From assembly GCA_045532865.1 (NCBI GenBank), contig JAZSGT010000066.1:1-37343 (forward strand): a stretch of 37,343 bases of DNA. Direction: 5' to 3'. Under the pieces are notes generated by a model. That model was not told the origin of the DNA, searched no databases, and saw nothing but the letters and a program-made list of their open reading frames with translations. The DNA comes from RGIG4140 sp045532865 (GTDB lineage: Bacteria; Pseudomonadota; Alphaproteobacteria; CAAHEQ01; UBA3637). Positions 25,468 through 33,330 of the stretch are shown here, piece after piece; positions within the stretch are counted from its first letter, which is position 1, and each line of letters starts with the position of its first letter. The translations under genes and the position numbers were made by a program.

Positions 25468-25501
25468 AAAAAAAGGTCTAGAATTTCTAGACCTTTTTTT
25501 G
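25468..25501. terminator. Bidirectional intrinsic terminator
   Basis: AAAAAAAGGTCTAG-AATTT-CTAGACCTTTTTTT: a perfect stem with A and T runs, placed between convergent frr and the LOG-family gene. Confidence 0.94.
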
Positions 25502-25530
25502 TGCTTGAAAAACAAGTGATTTCTTTTTGC

Positions 25531-26607
25531 TCACCAATGGCGCAACTTGAAGCGTTCTCCATGTTTATATCTTGACTTGAGTTTATGAAGTTTGTCGCTG
25601 ACATTTGCTGTATCTTTTCCAGCTTTTGCAAGGCGTTCGTACATGCGCTCAATTTCTTTGTTTAAGTAAGCTGTTTCAATATCATCTTCTAATTGTTTTT
25701 TCTCTCTTGGTAAGCCATGTGCATAAACTTCTTCCATTTTAGCAAGAATCATTTTTGTTGTTTCTGTTGAATAGAGGTGCCTTCTATAAATAACATAAGG
25801 CAACAAATAAATCAGACGATTTAAAATGGATTTGGCATGAGTTGGTTTTTTTTCAATTTCTTTTTTGTAAAACAAATCAATCATATCAAATGCCACGCTT
25901 GCCTCAAAACTGTCGTCTGCAACAATAAAGGGAATTACGCTGGCGAAACCTTCTTTTTGAATTTCTTTTAAATATTCAAGCAAGTGATAAAAAAAGCCTT
26001 GTACATTAAATAAAACAAATGGTTTGAAATTTAAAAAACCATCTTGCATAGCAACACAATCATAGGCGAGTTCATCTAATGTGCCAACTCCCCCAGGCGC
26101 AAAAATAACAAAATCGGCTCCAAGGAGTTGTTGTTTTCTCTCTTCTAATGTGTGGGAAACAATAATGTCTGAGACTTCATCAATGATGCTATCGCTTTGA
26201 TAAAGGGCGAGATACTCTTTTGTTGTAACGGCATGGATGGGTTTTTCGGTTGAAGTATTTGTTTTTTCTTCACTCCAGCCTTTTAAAACACCTTTTGCAA
26301 CGGCTCCCATAATCCCTTTTGATGAAAGACCAAAATCTAATCGATAGTGTTTTTTTCCAATTTCTTCACCGAGCTTGAAGGCTTGATCTTCATAGAGTGG
26401 GTTTTTCCCTGATTTAGAGCCTCCAGCCACAAATACACGTGTTAATCCTTGCTTGTTGAAGTCTAAGAAGGCTTTGGCAGCTTGACTTTTTTTTGTTTTT
26501 GGTGTTTGTTTTCTAGCTGCTCTCTCCATTAAAGCAGAACCTCTGGTAACGGATAGTTTATTACCACTTAGAGTATCTGTTTTTTTTGAAGATTTTATTT
26601 TATTCAT
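25531..26607 (-). CDS. LOG-family (lysine decarboxylase-like fold) protein, diverged
   Basis: Member of the LOG/YgdH-like group, whose characterised members are nucleoside 5'-monophosphate phosphoribohydrolases. It has 358 aa from ATG 26607; AAGGAGG lies 6 bases upstream, whereas the longer frame from 26634 has no ribosome-binding site. The signature ERK (156-158) and PGGVGTLDE (171-179) are intact. The first glycine-rich loop is altered: LSSKGIMG stands where GGGxxGLMG is usual. A basic N-terminal tail (about 50 aa) and a charged C-terminal region (about 100 aa) extend the core. Catalytic activity is likely but the substrate is unknown. It is divergent from the RND operon. Confidence 0.8.
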   Translation of the reverse strand: MNKIKSSKKTDTLSGNKLSVTRGSALMERAARKQTPKTKKSQAAKAFLDFNKQGLTRVFVAGGSKSGKNPLYEDQAFKLGEEIGKKHYRLDFGLSSKGIMGAVAKGVLKGWSEEKTNTSTEKPIHAVTTKEYLALYQSDSIIDEVSDIIVSHTLEERKQQLLGADFVIFAPGGVGTLDELAYDCVAMQDGFLNFKPFVLFNVQGFFYHLLEYLKEIQKEGFASVIPFIVADDSFEASVAFDMIDLFYKKEIEKKPTHAKSILNRLIYLLPYVIYRRHLYSTETTKMILAKMEEVYAHGLPREKKQLEDDIETAYLNKEIERMYERLAKAGKDTANVSDKLHKLKSRYKHGERFKLRHW

Positions 26608-26613
26608 GAAAGG

Positions 26614-26620
26614 CCTCCTT
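26614..26620 (-). promoter_or_regulatory. Ribosome-binding site deciding the LOG-gene start
   Basis: AAGGAGG on the minus strand, 6 bases before ATG 26607. It lies inside the longer reading frame starting at 26634. Confidence 0.85.
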
Positions 26621-26625
26621 TTTTT

Positions 26626-26678
26626 TGATATCATTTTATAAGTATTGATATTTTTTTTAAATGATATAAAATACTTAT
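26626..26678. repeat. Interleaved inverted repeats, possible operator
   Basis: ATATCATTT (26628-26636) and ATAAGTATT (26638-26646) recur as their reverse complements AAATGATAT (26659-26667) and AATACTTAT (26670-26678). TGATAT also occurs at 26646-26651, and TGATATCA at 26626-26633 is itself a palindrome. The copies are 31-32 bases apart, about three helical turns. They lie between the divergent LOG gene and the RND operon. No regulator gene is in the window. Confidence 0.5.
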
Positions 26679-26740
26679 AGACTTTTAAAATAAAAAATGC
26701 TACATATTTTTTAAATAAATTTGTAAAAAAGGAGAAGGAT

Positions 26741-27895
26741 ATGCCTGTAAAGCAAGAAGAAAAAGGTTCTTTTTTTGGTAAAGGTTTTTTAATTGTTTCT
26801 GTTTTGGGCGTTTTGGGATTGGGTGTGTATTATGGATACTATAAAACGCAAGCACCTGTAGTGCAAAATATGCCGGTTGTAGCTGTTGATGTTGAACAAG
26901 TTGTTTTAAAAGATGTTTATCCTAAATCTAGTTTTGTTGCCAAGATTGAGGCTCAAGATAAAGTTGGTTTAAGAGCTCGTGTTCAAGGTTTTTTGCAAGA
27001 AAGGTTGTTTAAAGAAGGTGATATTGTAACAAAAGGTCAACCTCTTTTTGTTATTGAACCTGTCAATTTTGAGGCAACAGTTCGTGAGGCTGAAGCTAAT
27101 GTTGCCAAAGCAAAGGCGGCTGTTAAAAATACAAAAGCACAATATGAAAGAGCTCAAACACTTTATAAAACAAAGGATGTTTCTGAATCGAAGTTAGATA
27201 CAGAAGAAGCTGCATACACCTCAGCGCAGGCTTCATTAGGGCAGGCTGAAGCGAAGTTGGATTTGGCAAAAAAAGATTTGGAATACACAACAATTACAGC
27301 TCCTATGGATGGGAAAATTGGTGAATCTGTTTATTCAGTTGGTGAGTTGATTGGACCTTCTTCTGGTGTTTTAGCAGAAGTGGTTGCCATTAATCCCATT
27401 GATGCTGTGTTTTCAGTGAGTGAAAATGAAATGCTTATTCTGCAAAAGAATTTTAAAGAGGCTTCTTCAATAAAAGTTCGATTTGTTACCTCTGATGGTG
27501 CTATTTATCCTCAGGAGGGGAAAATTGATTTTGTCGACATTACATTAGATGAAGCAATGAACACACTTAAAATTAAGGCTTCTTTCCCAAATCCTGATAA
27601 TAAATTGATATCTGGGCAATATGGAAGAGTTCTTCTTGAAAGTCAAAGTCCTGTTAAAGAAGTTGTTATTCCAATGAAAGCAGTGCAACAAGATATGCTT
27701 GGTTCTTATGTTTATGTTGTAAATGGTGAAAATCGAGTTGAAAAGCAAGATGTAATACGTGGCGCAGAACTTGAAGGATTTAATGTTGTTATAACCTCTG
27801 GTTTGAAAGCTGGGGATATCATTGTAACAGAGGGATTTCAAAAAATCGCTCCTCAAATGCTTGTGAACCCTATATTTCCTAACAAGGGAGAATAG
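26741..27895 (+). CDS. acrA: RND efflux periplasmic adaptor (AcrA-like)
   Basis: Membrane fusion protein linking an RND pump to an outer-membrane channel. It has 384 aa. It has no lipobox cysteine; a membrane anchor at about residues 15-34 is used instead. Then come a beta-barrel/lipoyl part (VGLRARVQGFLQERLFKEGDIV and KGQPLFVIEP), a coiled-coil hairpin rich in Ala, Lys and Glu (about 105-180), a second lipoyl half (TTITAPMDGKIGE) and the membrane-proximal domain. GGAGAAGG supports ATG 26741. The pump gene starts 3 bases after the stop. Confidence 0.91.
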   Translation: MPVKQEEKGSFFGKGFLIVSVLGVLGLGVYYGYYKTQAPVVQNMPVVAVDVEQVVLKDVYPKSSFVAKIEAQDKVGLRARVQGFLQERLFKEGDIVTKGQPLFVIEPVNFEATVREAEANVAKAKAAVKNTKAQYERAQTLYKTKDVSESKLDTEEAAYTSAQASLGQAEAKLDLAKKDLEYTTITAPMDGKIGESVYSVGELIGPSSGVLAEVVAINPIDAVFSVSENEMLILQKNFKEASSIKVRFVTSDGAIYPQEGKIDFVDITLDEAMNTLKIKASFPNPDNKLISGQYGRVLLESQSPVKEVVIPMKAVQQDMLGSYVYVVNGENRVEKQDVIRGAELEGFNVVITSGLKAGDIIVTEGFQKIAPQMLVNPIFPNKGE

Positions 27896-27898
27896 TCA

Positions 27899-30800
27899 AT
27901 GATTTCAGATTCCTTTATTAAAAGACCACGTTTAGCAACGGTTCTCTCTATTGTTATTGTTTTGGCAGGGTTGCTTTGTATGAGTGCTATGCCTGTGGAA
28001 CAATATCCAAACATTGTCCCTCCTTCTGTTTCAGTGTCAGCCACATATCCTGGGGCAAGTGCTGATGTTGTAGAATCAACTGTGGCGCAACAAATTGAAT
28101 CGGTTGTAAATGGTGTTGAAGATATGTTGTATATGTCTTCAACAAGTAATGATGATGGTTCCTATAATTTAACTGTGACTTTTAATATTGGGACAGATCC
28201 AAATATTGCCTCTGTTAATGTTCAAAATAGGTTAAAGCAAGTTGAAAGTACGTTACCGGCTGAAGTTTTAAAGCAGGGTGTGATTGTTCAAGCCAAGATG
28301 TCTTCAATGTTGCAGATTTTTACGGTTTCTTCTTCAAATCCTGCATATGATGACGTCTTTTTAACAAATTATACATTAATTAATATTAAAGATGAATTAG
28401 CAAGAACAAATGGGGTTGGGGACGTTCGAGTGTTTTCAACTCTAGATTATTCAATGCGTGTTTGGTTGGATAGTGATAAATTAAAGAGTTTGAAATTAAC
28501 AACTTCTGATGTTTTAAATGCTATTCAAGGTCAGAACTTACAAGGGTCATTGGGACGTATTGGTGTGATGCCTTCAACACCGGATCAACAGTTCCAATTT
28601 TCTTTAACAACACAAGGGCGTTTAACAACACCAGAAGAGTTTGGAGATATTGTAATTAGAGCCAATACGGATGGGTCTTATCTTTATCTAAAAGATATTG
28701 CACGTATTGAACTTGGTTCCAAGTCTGAAGAAATGCGCGCAAAATACAATGGCTTACCTGCTGTTGGTATTGCTATTTTCCAAGCTCCAGGGTCAAATGC
28801 TGTTGATGTTGCAAATGCAGTGAACAAGAAGGTTGTTGAACTTCAAAAGAAAATGCCAGCAGAAATTCAATTTAGCACCGTTTTTAATAATGCTGAGTTT
28901 GTTGAAGATTCGTTGGGTGAAATTTTCCAAACAATTTTTGAAGCTTTCTTATTAATTGTTTTGGTAACTTATTTCTTCTTAGGAACGTTTAGAGCAACTA
29001 TTATTCCAACACTTGCAATTCCAGTTTCATTGATTGGTGCATTTATTGGAATGAGTATATTTGGTGTGACTGCTAATACAATTTCTTTATTGGCATTGGT
29101 GTTGGCAATTGGTATTGTTGTTGATGATGCAATCGTTGTGGTGGAAGATGTTGAAACCGTTATGCATGAAAATCCTGAATTACCACCTCAAGAAGCTGTT
29201 TCTAAATCTATGGGAAGAATTACAGCCCCAATTATTGCTATTACATTGGTTTTGTTGGCTGTGTTTGTTCCTGTTGCATTTACGCCAGGGATTTCAGGAT
29301 TATTATATAGACAGTTTGCAATTGCAATTTCAGCGGCAATGATTATTTCTGGGATTAACTCGCTGACATTATCGCCAGCTGTGGCTGCTGTTATTATGCG
29401 TTCAAATGATAAGCCTTTTAAATTCGTTCAAAAAGTAATGGATTTTATTGACTTTTGTCGGAATGGGTATTCAAAAATTGTTCGCAAAACAATGCCTGCA
29501 GCAATTTTATCTATTTTTGCAGTTGTTTTGTTTGCAATAGCCGCTTGGGGTGTGATGAAAATAACGCCATCAGGGTTCTTGCCTGCTGAAGATCAAGGGG
29601 CCTTTTTGATGGAAGTTCAATTACCTTCGGGTGCCTCTTGGAACAGAACTGAAGAAACAATGAATAAGGTGGCTGAGAAATTGAAGCAAGTACCTGAAAT
29701 TGATTCGTACATGGCAATTGTTGGGTATGGTATTATGAGTGGGGTTCAATCTTCTTCGAATGGATTCTTTGCTGTTCATTTAAAGCCATATGCTGAACGA
29801 CAAGAAAAAGGGCAAGATGTTAATAGCATTATTTCAAAAGTTTATATGCTAACAATGGATATTAAGGAAGCTAGAATCTTCCCATTTAATATGCCTGCTA
29901 TTTCAGGTATTAGTATGACATCTGATGCTGAATATGTATTGCAAAGTACACAAGGGGATTCACCAGAGGCCATCTTAAATGTTGCAAATCAAATTATTCA
30001 AGAAGGAAATAAAGATCCTAGATTACAACGTGTTATGACGTTCTATACGGTTGACTCTCCTCGTGTTGAAGTTGTTGTTGATCGTAAAAAAGCATATGCT
30101 CTTGGTGTTGAAATTTCTTCAATTTTCTCAACAATGCAAACAATGCTTGGGGGAACATATGTGAATGACTTTAACTTGTATGGTAGAACATGGCAAGTAA
30201 ATGTTCAAGGAGATGTTCAAGATCGAAGAACTTTGGAAGATATTTATAAAATCAACATTCGCAATAACAAGGGTGAAATGGTTCCTTTGCGTTCCTTAAT
30301 TACAGTTAAAAGAACAATTGGTGCTCAATCAATTCAGCGTTATAACAACTATCGCTCTGTTAAAATCACAGCAGCTCCTGCAGCAGGTTTGAGCTCTGGC
30401 TCAGCAATGCAAGCAATGTCTGAAATATCAGAGCGTGTTTTGCCAACAGGGTATCAATATCAATGGACTGGTATGAGTTTGCAAGAGCAAGAAGCAGGTG
30501 CTCAAACGGCATTGATTTTTGTGTTGGCTTTCTTGTTCGCTTATCTGTTTTTGGTGGCGTTGTATGAAAGTTGGATTATTCCTGTTCCTGTGATGGTTTC
30601 TATTGTAATTGGGTTGTTTGGCGCTGTTGGGTTCTTGTATGTTCGCTCTTTAACAAATGACTTATATGCGCAAGCTGGAATTATTGTGTTAATTGCCTTG
30701 GCTGCAAAAAATGCTATTTTGTTAGTTGAGTTTGCCAAGGAAGAACACGCTAAAGGGGCAAGTATTAAAGAAGCTGCTATCAATGGAGCGCATATGCGTT

Positions 30801-31117
30801 TTAGAGCTATTATGATGACGGCGATTGCAGCGCTTTTGGGCTTCTTGCCACTGGTTGTTTCTTCTGGTGCTGGGGCATTAGCTAGAAAAGCTATCGGGTC
30901 TTCAATTTTTGGTGGTTTATTTGTTTCTTCATTTATTGGAATTTTCTTTATTCCTGCTCTGTATGTTGTATTCCAAACAATGGTGGAAAGATTTTGGAAT
31001 GGGAACAAATCGGCTGTTCTTTTTGAAAAAAAAGAAGAAATGCCACTTAAAAAAGTTAAAAACGGACTTAAAATAAGAACCGAGGAGAATGGATATGTTA
31101 TTAAAAAAGAAGACTGA
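27899..31117 (+). CDS. acrB: RND multidrug efflux transporter, HAE1 family (AcrB-like)
   Basis: Proton-driven inner-membrane pump of 1072 aa (typical AcrB about 1050). It has the N-terminal ISDSFIKRPRLATVLSIV helix, the porter segment PVEQYPNIVPPSVSV, the proton-relay residues D409-D410 in GIVVDDAIVVVE, and K937 in AAKNAILLVEFA. Two sets of membrane helices and two periplasmic loops are complete. The C-terminal cytoplasmic tail is Lys/Glu-rich and slightly long, because its last codons overlap the ribosome-binding site and start of the pseudopilin-like gene. Drug range cannot be told. No outer-membrane TolC-like gene is in the window. Confidence 0.95.
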   Translation: MISDSFIKRPRLATVLSIVIVLAGLLCMSAMPVEQYPNIVPPSVSVSATYPGASADVVESTVAQQIESVVNGVEDMLYMSSTSNDDGSYNLTVTFNIGTDPNIASVNVQNRLKQVESTLPAEVLKQGVIVQAKMSSMLQIFTVSSSNPAYDDVFLTNYTLINIKDELARTNGVGDVRVFSTLDYSMRVWLDSDKLKSLKLTTSDVLNAIQGQNLQGSLGRIGVMPSTPDQQFQFSLTTQGRLTTPEEFGDIVIRANTDGSYLYLKDIARIELGSKSEEMRAKYNGLPAVGIAIFQAPGSNAVDVANAVNKKVVELQKKMPAEIQFSTVFNNAEFVEDSLGEIFQTIFEAFLLIVLVTYFFLGTFRATIIPTLAIPVSLIGAFIGMSIFGVTANTISLLALVLAIGIVVDDAIVVVEDVETVMHENPELPPQEAVSKSMGRITAPIIAITLVLLAVFVPVAFTPGISGLLYRQFAIAISAAMIISGINSLTLSPAVAAVIMRSNDKPFKFVQKVMDFIDFCRNGYSKIVRKTMPAAILSIFAVVLFAIAAWGVMKITPSGFLPAEDQGAFLMEVQLPSGASWNRTEETMNKVAEKLKQVPEIDSYMAIVGYGIMSGVQSSSNGFFAVHLKPYAERQEKGQDVNSIISKVYMLTMDIKEARIFPFNMPAISGISMTSDAEYVLQSTQGDSPEAILNVANQIIQEGNKDPRLQRVMTFYTVDSPRVEVVVDRKKAYALGVEISSIFSTMQTMLGGTYVNDFNLYGRTWQVNVQGDVQDRRTLEDIYKINIRNNKGEMVPLRSLITVKRTIGAQSIQRYNNYRSVKITAAPAAGLSSGSAMQAMSEISERVLPTGYQYQWTGMSLQEQEAGAQTALIFVLAFLFAYLFLVALYESWIIPVPVMVSIVIGLFGAVGFLYVRSLTNDLYAQAGIIVLIALAAKNAILLVEFAKEEHAKGASIKEAAINGAHMRFRAIMMTAIAALLGFLPLVVSSGAGALARKAIGSSIFGGLFVSSFIGIFFIPALYVVFQTMVERFWNGNKSAVLFEKKEEMPLKKVKNGLKIRTEENGYVIKKED
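31082..31087 (+). promoter_or_regulatory. Ribosome-binding site of the pseudopilin-like gene
   Basis: GAGGAG inside the 3' end of the pump gene: 1 base before the ATG at 31089 but 7 bases before the ATG at 31095, which is therefore preferred. Confidence 0.75.
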
Positions 31118-31535
31118 TTTAGGTCGTACAATGATTGAAATGCTGGGCGTTTTAGGTGTTGTGGGGTTGTTGTCTATGGCTGCAATTCAAGGGTATAGAT
31201 ATCTGAATTTACATTTTGAACTTTCCCAAATTGAAGATGCTGTTTATAAAGGTATTGCTTTAGTGGAAAGTCGGCAAATCAATAAAATTTCTGATTTGGA
31301 AGCTTTTTTTGAAAAAACAAAAATGGGGATGGGACGAGAATTTTATGTTGAAAAAGTGGACTGTTCAACTGAAAAAAGAGGTGTTCATTGTTGTGCATTG
31401 GTGTTCCCGAATATAAATAAAAATGTTGTAAGTCATTTTTTAGATGATTCAGGTCCATTTACGGCATCATCAGAAGGCTCTACAAATTTAACATTGACAT
31501 TTGAAGTTAAAAGAAGAGAGCCACTTTCTGAATAG
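31095..31535 (+). CDS. Type IV pseudopilin-like protein at the end of the RND operon
   Basis: Short (146 aa) secreted or membrane protein with a class III (prepilin) signal. The leader MLLKKKTDLG ends in G10. R11 would be mature residue 1 and E15 the conserved Glu at +5, followed by an uninterrupted hydrophobic helix, MLGVLGVVGLLSMAAIQGY. Arg instead of Phe/Met at +1 is unusual. From memory, GRTMxEMLGVL-type leaders recur in gut alphaproteobacterial genomes. The globular part has C90, C99 and C100, and no recognised domain. The start overlaps the pump gene, so expression is probably coupled. No pilus assembly gene or prepilin peptidase is in the window. A bona fide pilus role is not established. 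Confidence 0.72.
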   Translation: MLLKKKTDLGRTMIEMLGVLGVVGLLSMAAIQGYRYLNLHFELSQIEDAVYKGIALVESRQINKISDLEAFFEKTKMGMGREFYVEKVDCSTEKRGVHCCALVFPNINKNVVSHFLDDSGPFTASSEGSTNLTLTFEVKRREPLSE

Positions 31536-31540
31536 AAATA

Positions 31541-31571
31541 AAAAAAACTGCTGGTTAACAGCAGTTTTTTT
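31541..31571 (+). terminator. Intrinsic terminator after the RND operon
   Basis: AAAAAACTGCTG-GTTAA-CAGCAGTTTTTTT: a perfect 7-bp GC-containing core extended by A-T pairs. The A-run on its left side may allow it to act on the convergent HIT gene as well. Confidence 0.92.
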
Positions 31572-31607
31572 ATAATGAAAACCCATTTGTTAAATTAGAA
31601 ATTAATA

Positions 31608-31964
31608 TTAAAGGTTGTTTGTAGAAAGTTTTTCACCACCTAAAATATGAACATGTAGGTGAGGGACTTCTTGACCACTATTTGGACCAGAGTTAAAGAC
31701 GAGTCGGTATCCTTCTTCTGTAACTCCTAGAATTTCAGCAGTTTTAACAACAGCTCTCATGTATCCTTCAATTTCATCAGCCGTTGAATGTTCAATAAAA
31801 TCTGCAAAATCGACGACCATTGCTTTTGCTATAACTAAAGCATGAACTTTTGCTTTTGGCGCAATATCATAGAATGCAAGAGCGTAATCATCTTCGTAAA
31901 TTTTATCACAAGGAATTTCTCCTCGAATAATTTTAGCAAATACATTGTTCGCGTTATATTCCAT
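31608..31964 (-). CDS. HIT-family nucleotide-binding protein (HinT-like)
   Basis: Histidine-triad hydrolase/transferase acting on purine nucleoside phosphoramidates and similar. It has 118 aa, normal for HinT. It has the N-terminal NVFAKIIRGEIPCDKIYEDD, the substrate-binding NSGPNSGQEVPHLH and the triad H102-L-H104-V-H106 in HLHVHILGG. AAAGGAT lies upstream of ATG 31964. It is a single gene convergent with the RND operon and divergent from the DUF2066 operon. The physiological substrate is unknown, as for most members. Confidence 0.93.
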   Translation of the reverse strand: MEYNANNVFAKIIRGEIPCDKIYEDDYALAFYDIAPKAKVHALVIAKAMVVDFADFIEHSTADEIEGYMRAVVKTAEILGVTEEGYRLVFNSGPNSGQEVPHLHVHILGGEKLSTNNL

Positions 31965-32003
31965 TATTTATCCTTTCTTTTTTGTTGCTCTTTTTATTTC
32001 AAT

Positions 32004-32032
32004 TTGTTAAAATAAGTTTAACTTGTTATAAG
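32004..32032 (+). promoter_or_regulatory. Promoter of the DUF2066-permease-hda operon
   Basis: TTGTTA (32004-32009), a 17-base spacer, TATAAG (32027-32032). The spacer region contains the inverted repeat GTTAAA-ATAAG-TTTAAC (32006-32022), a possible operator. The leader would be about 65 bases. Confidence 0.6.
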
Positions 32033-32104
32033 ATTCGATTTTAAATATCTTTTCGACTAAATATAACAGTCAAATATGTAATCTTCAACAAAAAAGGAAT
32101 GAGG

Positions 32105-33319
32105 ATGAAAAAAATATTCACATTAATCATGTTACTTGTTTCTATGAATTCTTTTGCATCTGATGTTTTTGTTTTGACAGATGTTCCGATTTCAGCAGTT
32201 GGAGAGAATGTTATAGAAGCGCAAGAAAAAGCTGTTTTAAATGGACAAAAAGAAGCATTTAACTTGTTGTTAAATAAGATTGTTGATGTTCAAACGCCTG
32301 TTTTATTTGAAGATGAATTAGATATTTCTCCTTTTGTTCAAGATGTGTCTGTGTCGGATGAAAAGATGACGGCTCAAATGTATAAAGGAAATTTAACTGT
32401 TCGTTTTAAGGCTGCTCCAGTGCGTGCTTTATTATTGGAAAAAGGAGCTCAGTTTTTAACATCTTTACCTGAACCGATGTTGCTTGTTCCTGTTTTTGAA
32501 GATGAAACACAAACGCTTGTTTTTAGTCGGGATAACCCAATTTATGCGTATTGGATGAGAGAAAATCCAAAATTTGATTTGTTTCAAATAAAAAATGTAA
32601 ATTCAAGTGATGCAAAGTTAAAAGAAGCGCAAAAAGCATGGGAAAGTAATTCTTTTTTAGCGTATAAGAAGATACTAAATGAATTAGGTGTGTCATCAAT
32701 ACTTATTCTACATATAAAAAAGACAGGGTTACTCTATGAGGTTGAGACAATGGTTTTGCCACAAAACTCGGCTGTACAAGCCCATGTAAAGTTGTCTTTA
32801 ACAGATGATAGACCTTCTCTTGAAAAAATTGTTAAAGATTTGATTAGTGATACATTTAGGAATATGCAAAAGAAATGGGTTTATCTTTCAACTAAAACAT
32901 CATCCCCCGTTGAAATTTATCATCTTGTTACGCCTGTTTCAAAAATGACTGATTTGAAAAGAATTAAAGAAAAAATCGAACAGTTTAATTTTGCAGAAAA
33001 AGTTGAAATTAAAGGGTTTAAGAATAAATTGCTGTCAGTTGATCTTTCTTTTCGAGGCGATTTAGATGAGTTAGAGCAAAAATTAAAACTAAATCAAATG
33101 CGTATCGAAAGCTATGGTGTAACAGATATGGAAATACCTTTATTTTTATTGACGGAAATTACGTCAAACACTTTTGATGAGCCCAAGGATACATCTGTTG
33201 AAAATGATGTTGTAGCATTGCAGTCAAATGAAACAGAGGATATTTTAGATCGTCTAGAGGAAAGTCAATATGAAATGAATGAAACTAAAGTGCAAAATTC
33301 AGCAGGGAATATTTTATAA
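32105..33319 (+). CDS. Exported DUF2066 protein
   Basis: Protein of unknown function resembling the DUF2066 family, which is commonly encoded near the PerM-type permease and hda in proteobacteria. It has 404 aa. It starts with a classical signal peptide, MKKIFTLIMLLVSMNSFAS, with cleavage expected after FAS. The mature part begins DVFVLTDVPISAVGENVIEAQEKAVLNG, the usual opening of the family. The C-terminal 40 residues are acidic and low in complexity. ATG 32105 is chosen because AAGGA abuts the ATG at 32099 but is 6 bases from this one, and the shorter form has a cleaner signal peptide. It is first in a three-gene operon. Confidence 0.72.
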   Translation: MKKIFTLIMLLVSMNSFASDVFVLTDVPISAVGENVIEAQEKAVLNGQKEAFNLLLNKIVDVQTPVLFEDELDISPFVQDVSVSDEKMTAQMYKGNLTVRFKAAPVRALLLEKGAQFLTSLPEPMLLVPVFEDETQTLVFSRDNPIYAYWMRENPKFDLFQIKNVNSSDAKLKEAQKAWESNSFLAYKKILNELGVSSILILHIKKTGLLYEVETMVLPQNSAVQAHVKLSLTDDRPSLEKIVKDLISDTFRNMQKKWVYLSTKTSSPVEIYHLVTPVSKMTDLKRIKEKIEQFNFAEKVEIKGFKNKLLSVDLSFRGDLDELEQKLKLNQMRIESYGVTDMEIPLFLLTEITSNTFDEPKDTSVENDVVALQSNETEDILDRLEESQYEMNETKVQNSAGNIL

Positions 33320-33330
33320 AAGGAGAAAAA

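Noticed and set aside
26608..26634. Longer LOG-family start
   Set aside because: It contains the AAGGAGG ribosome-binding site of ATG 26607 within its coding part and has no site of its own.
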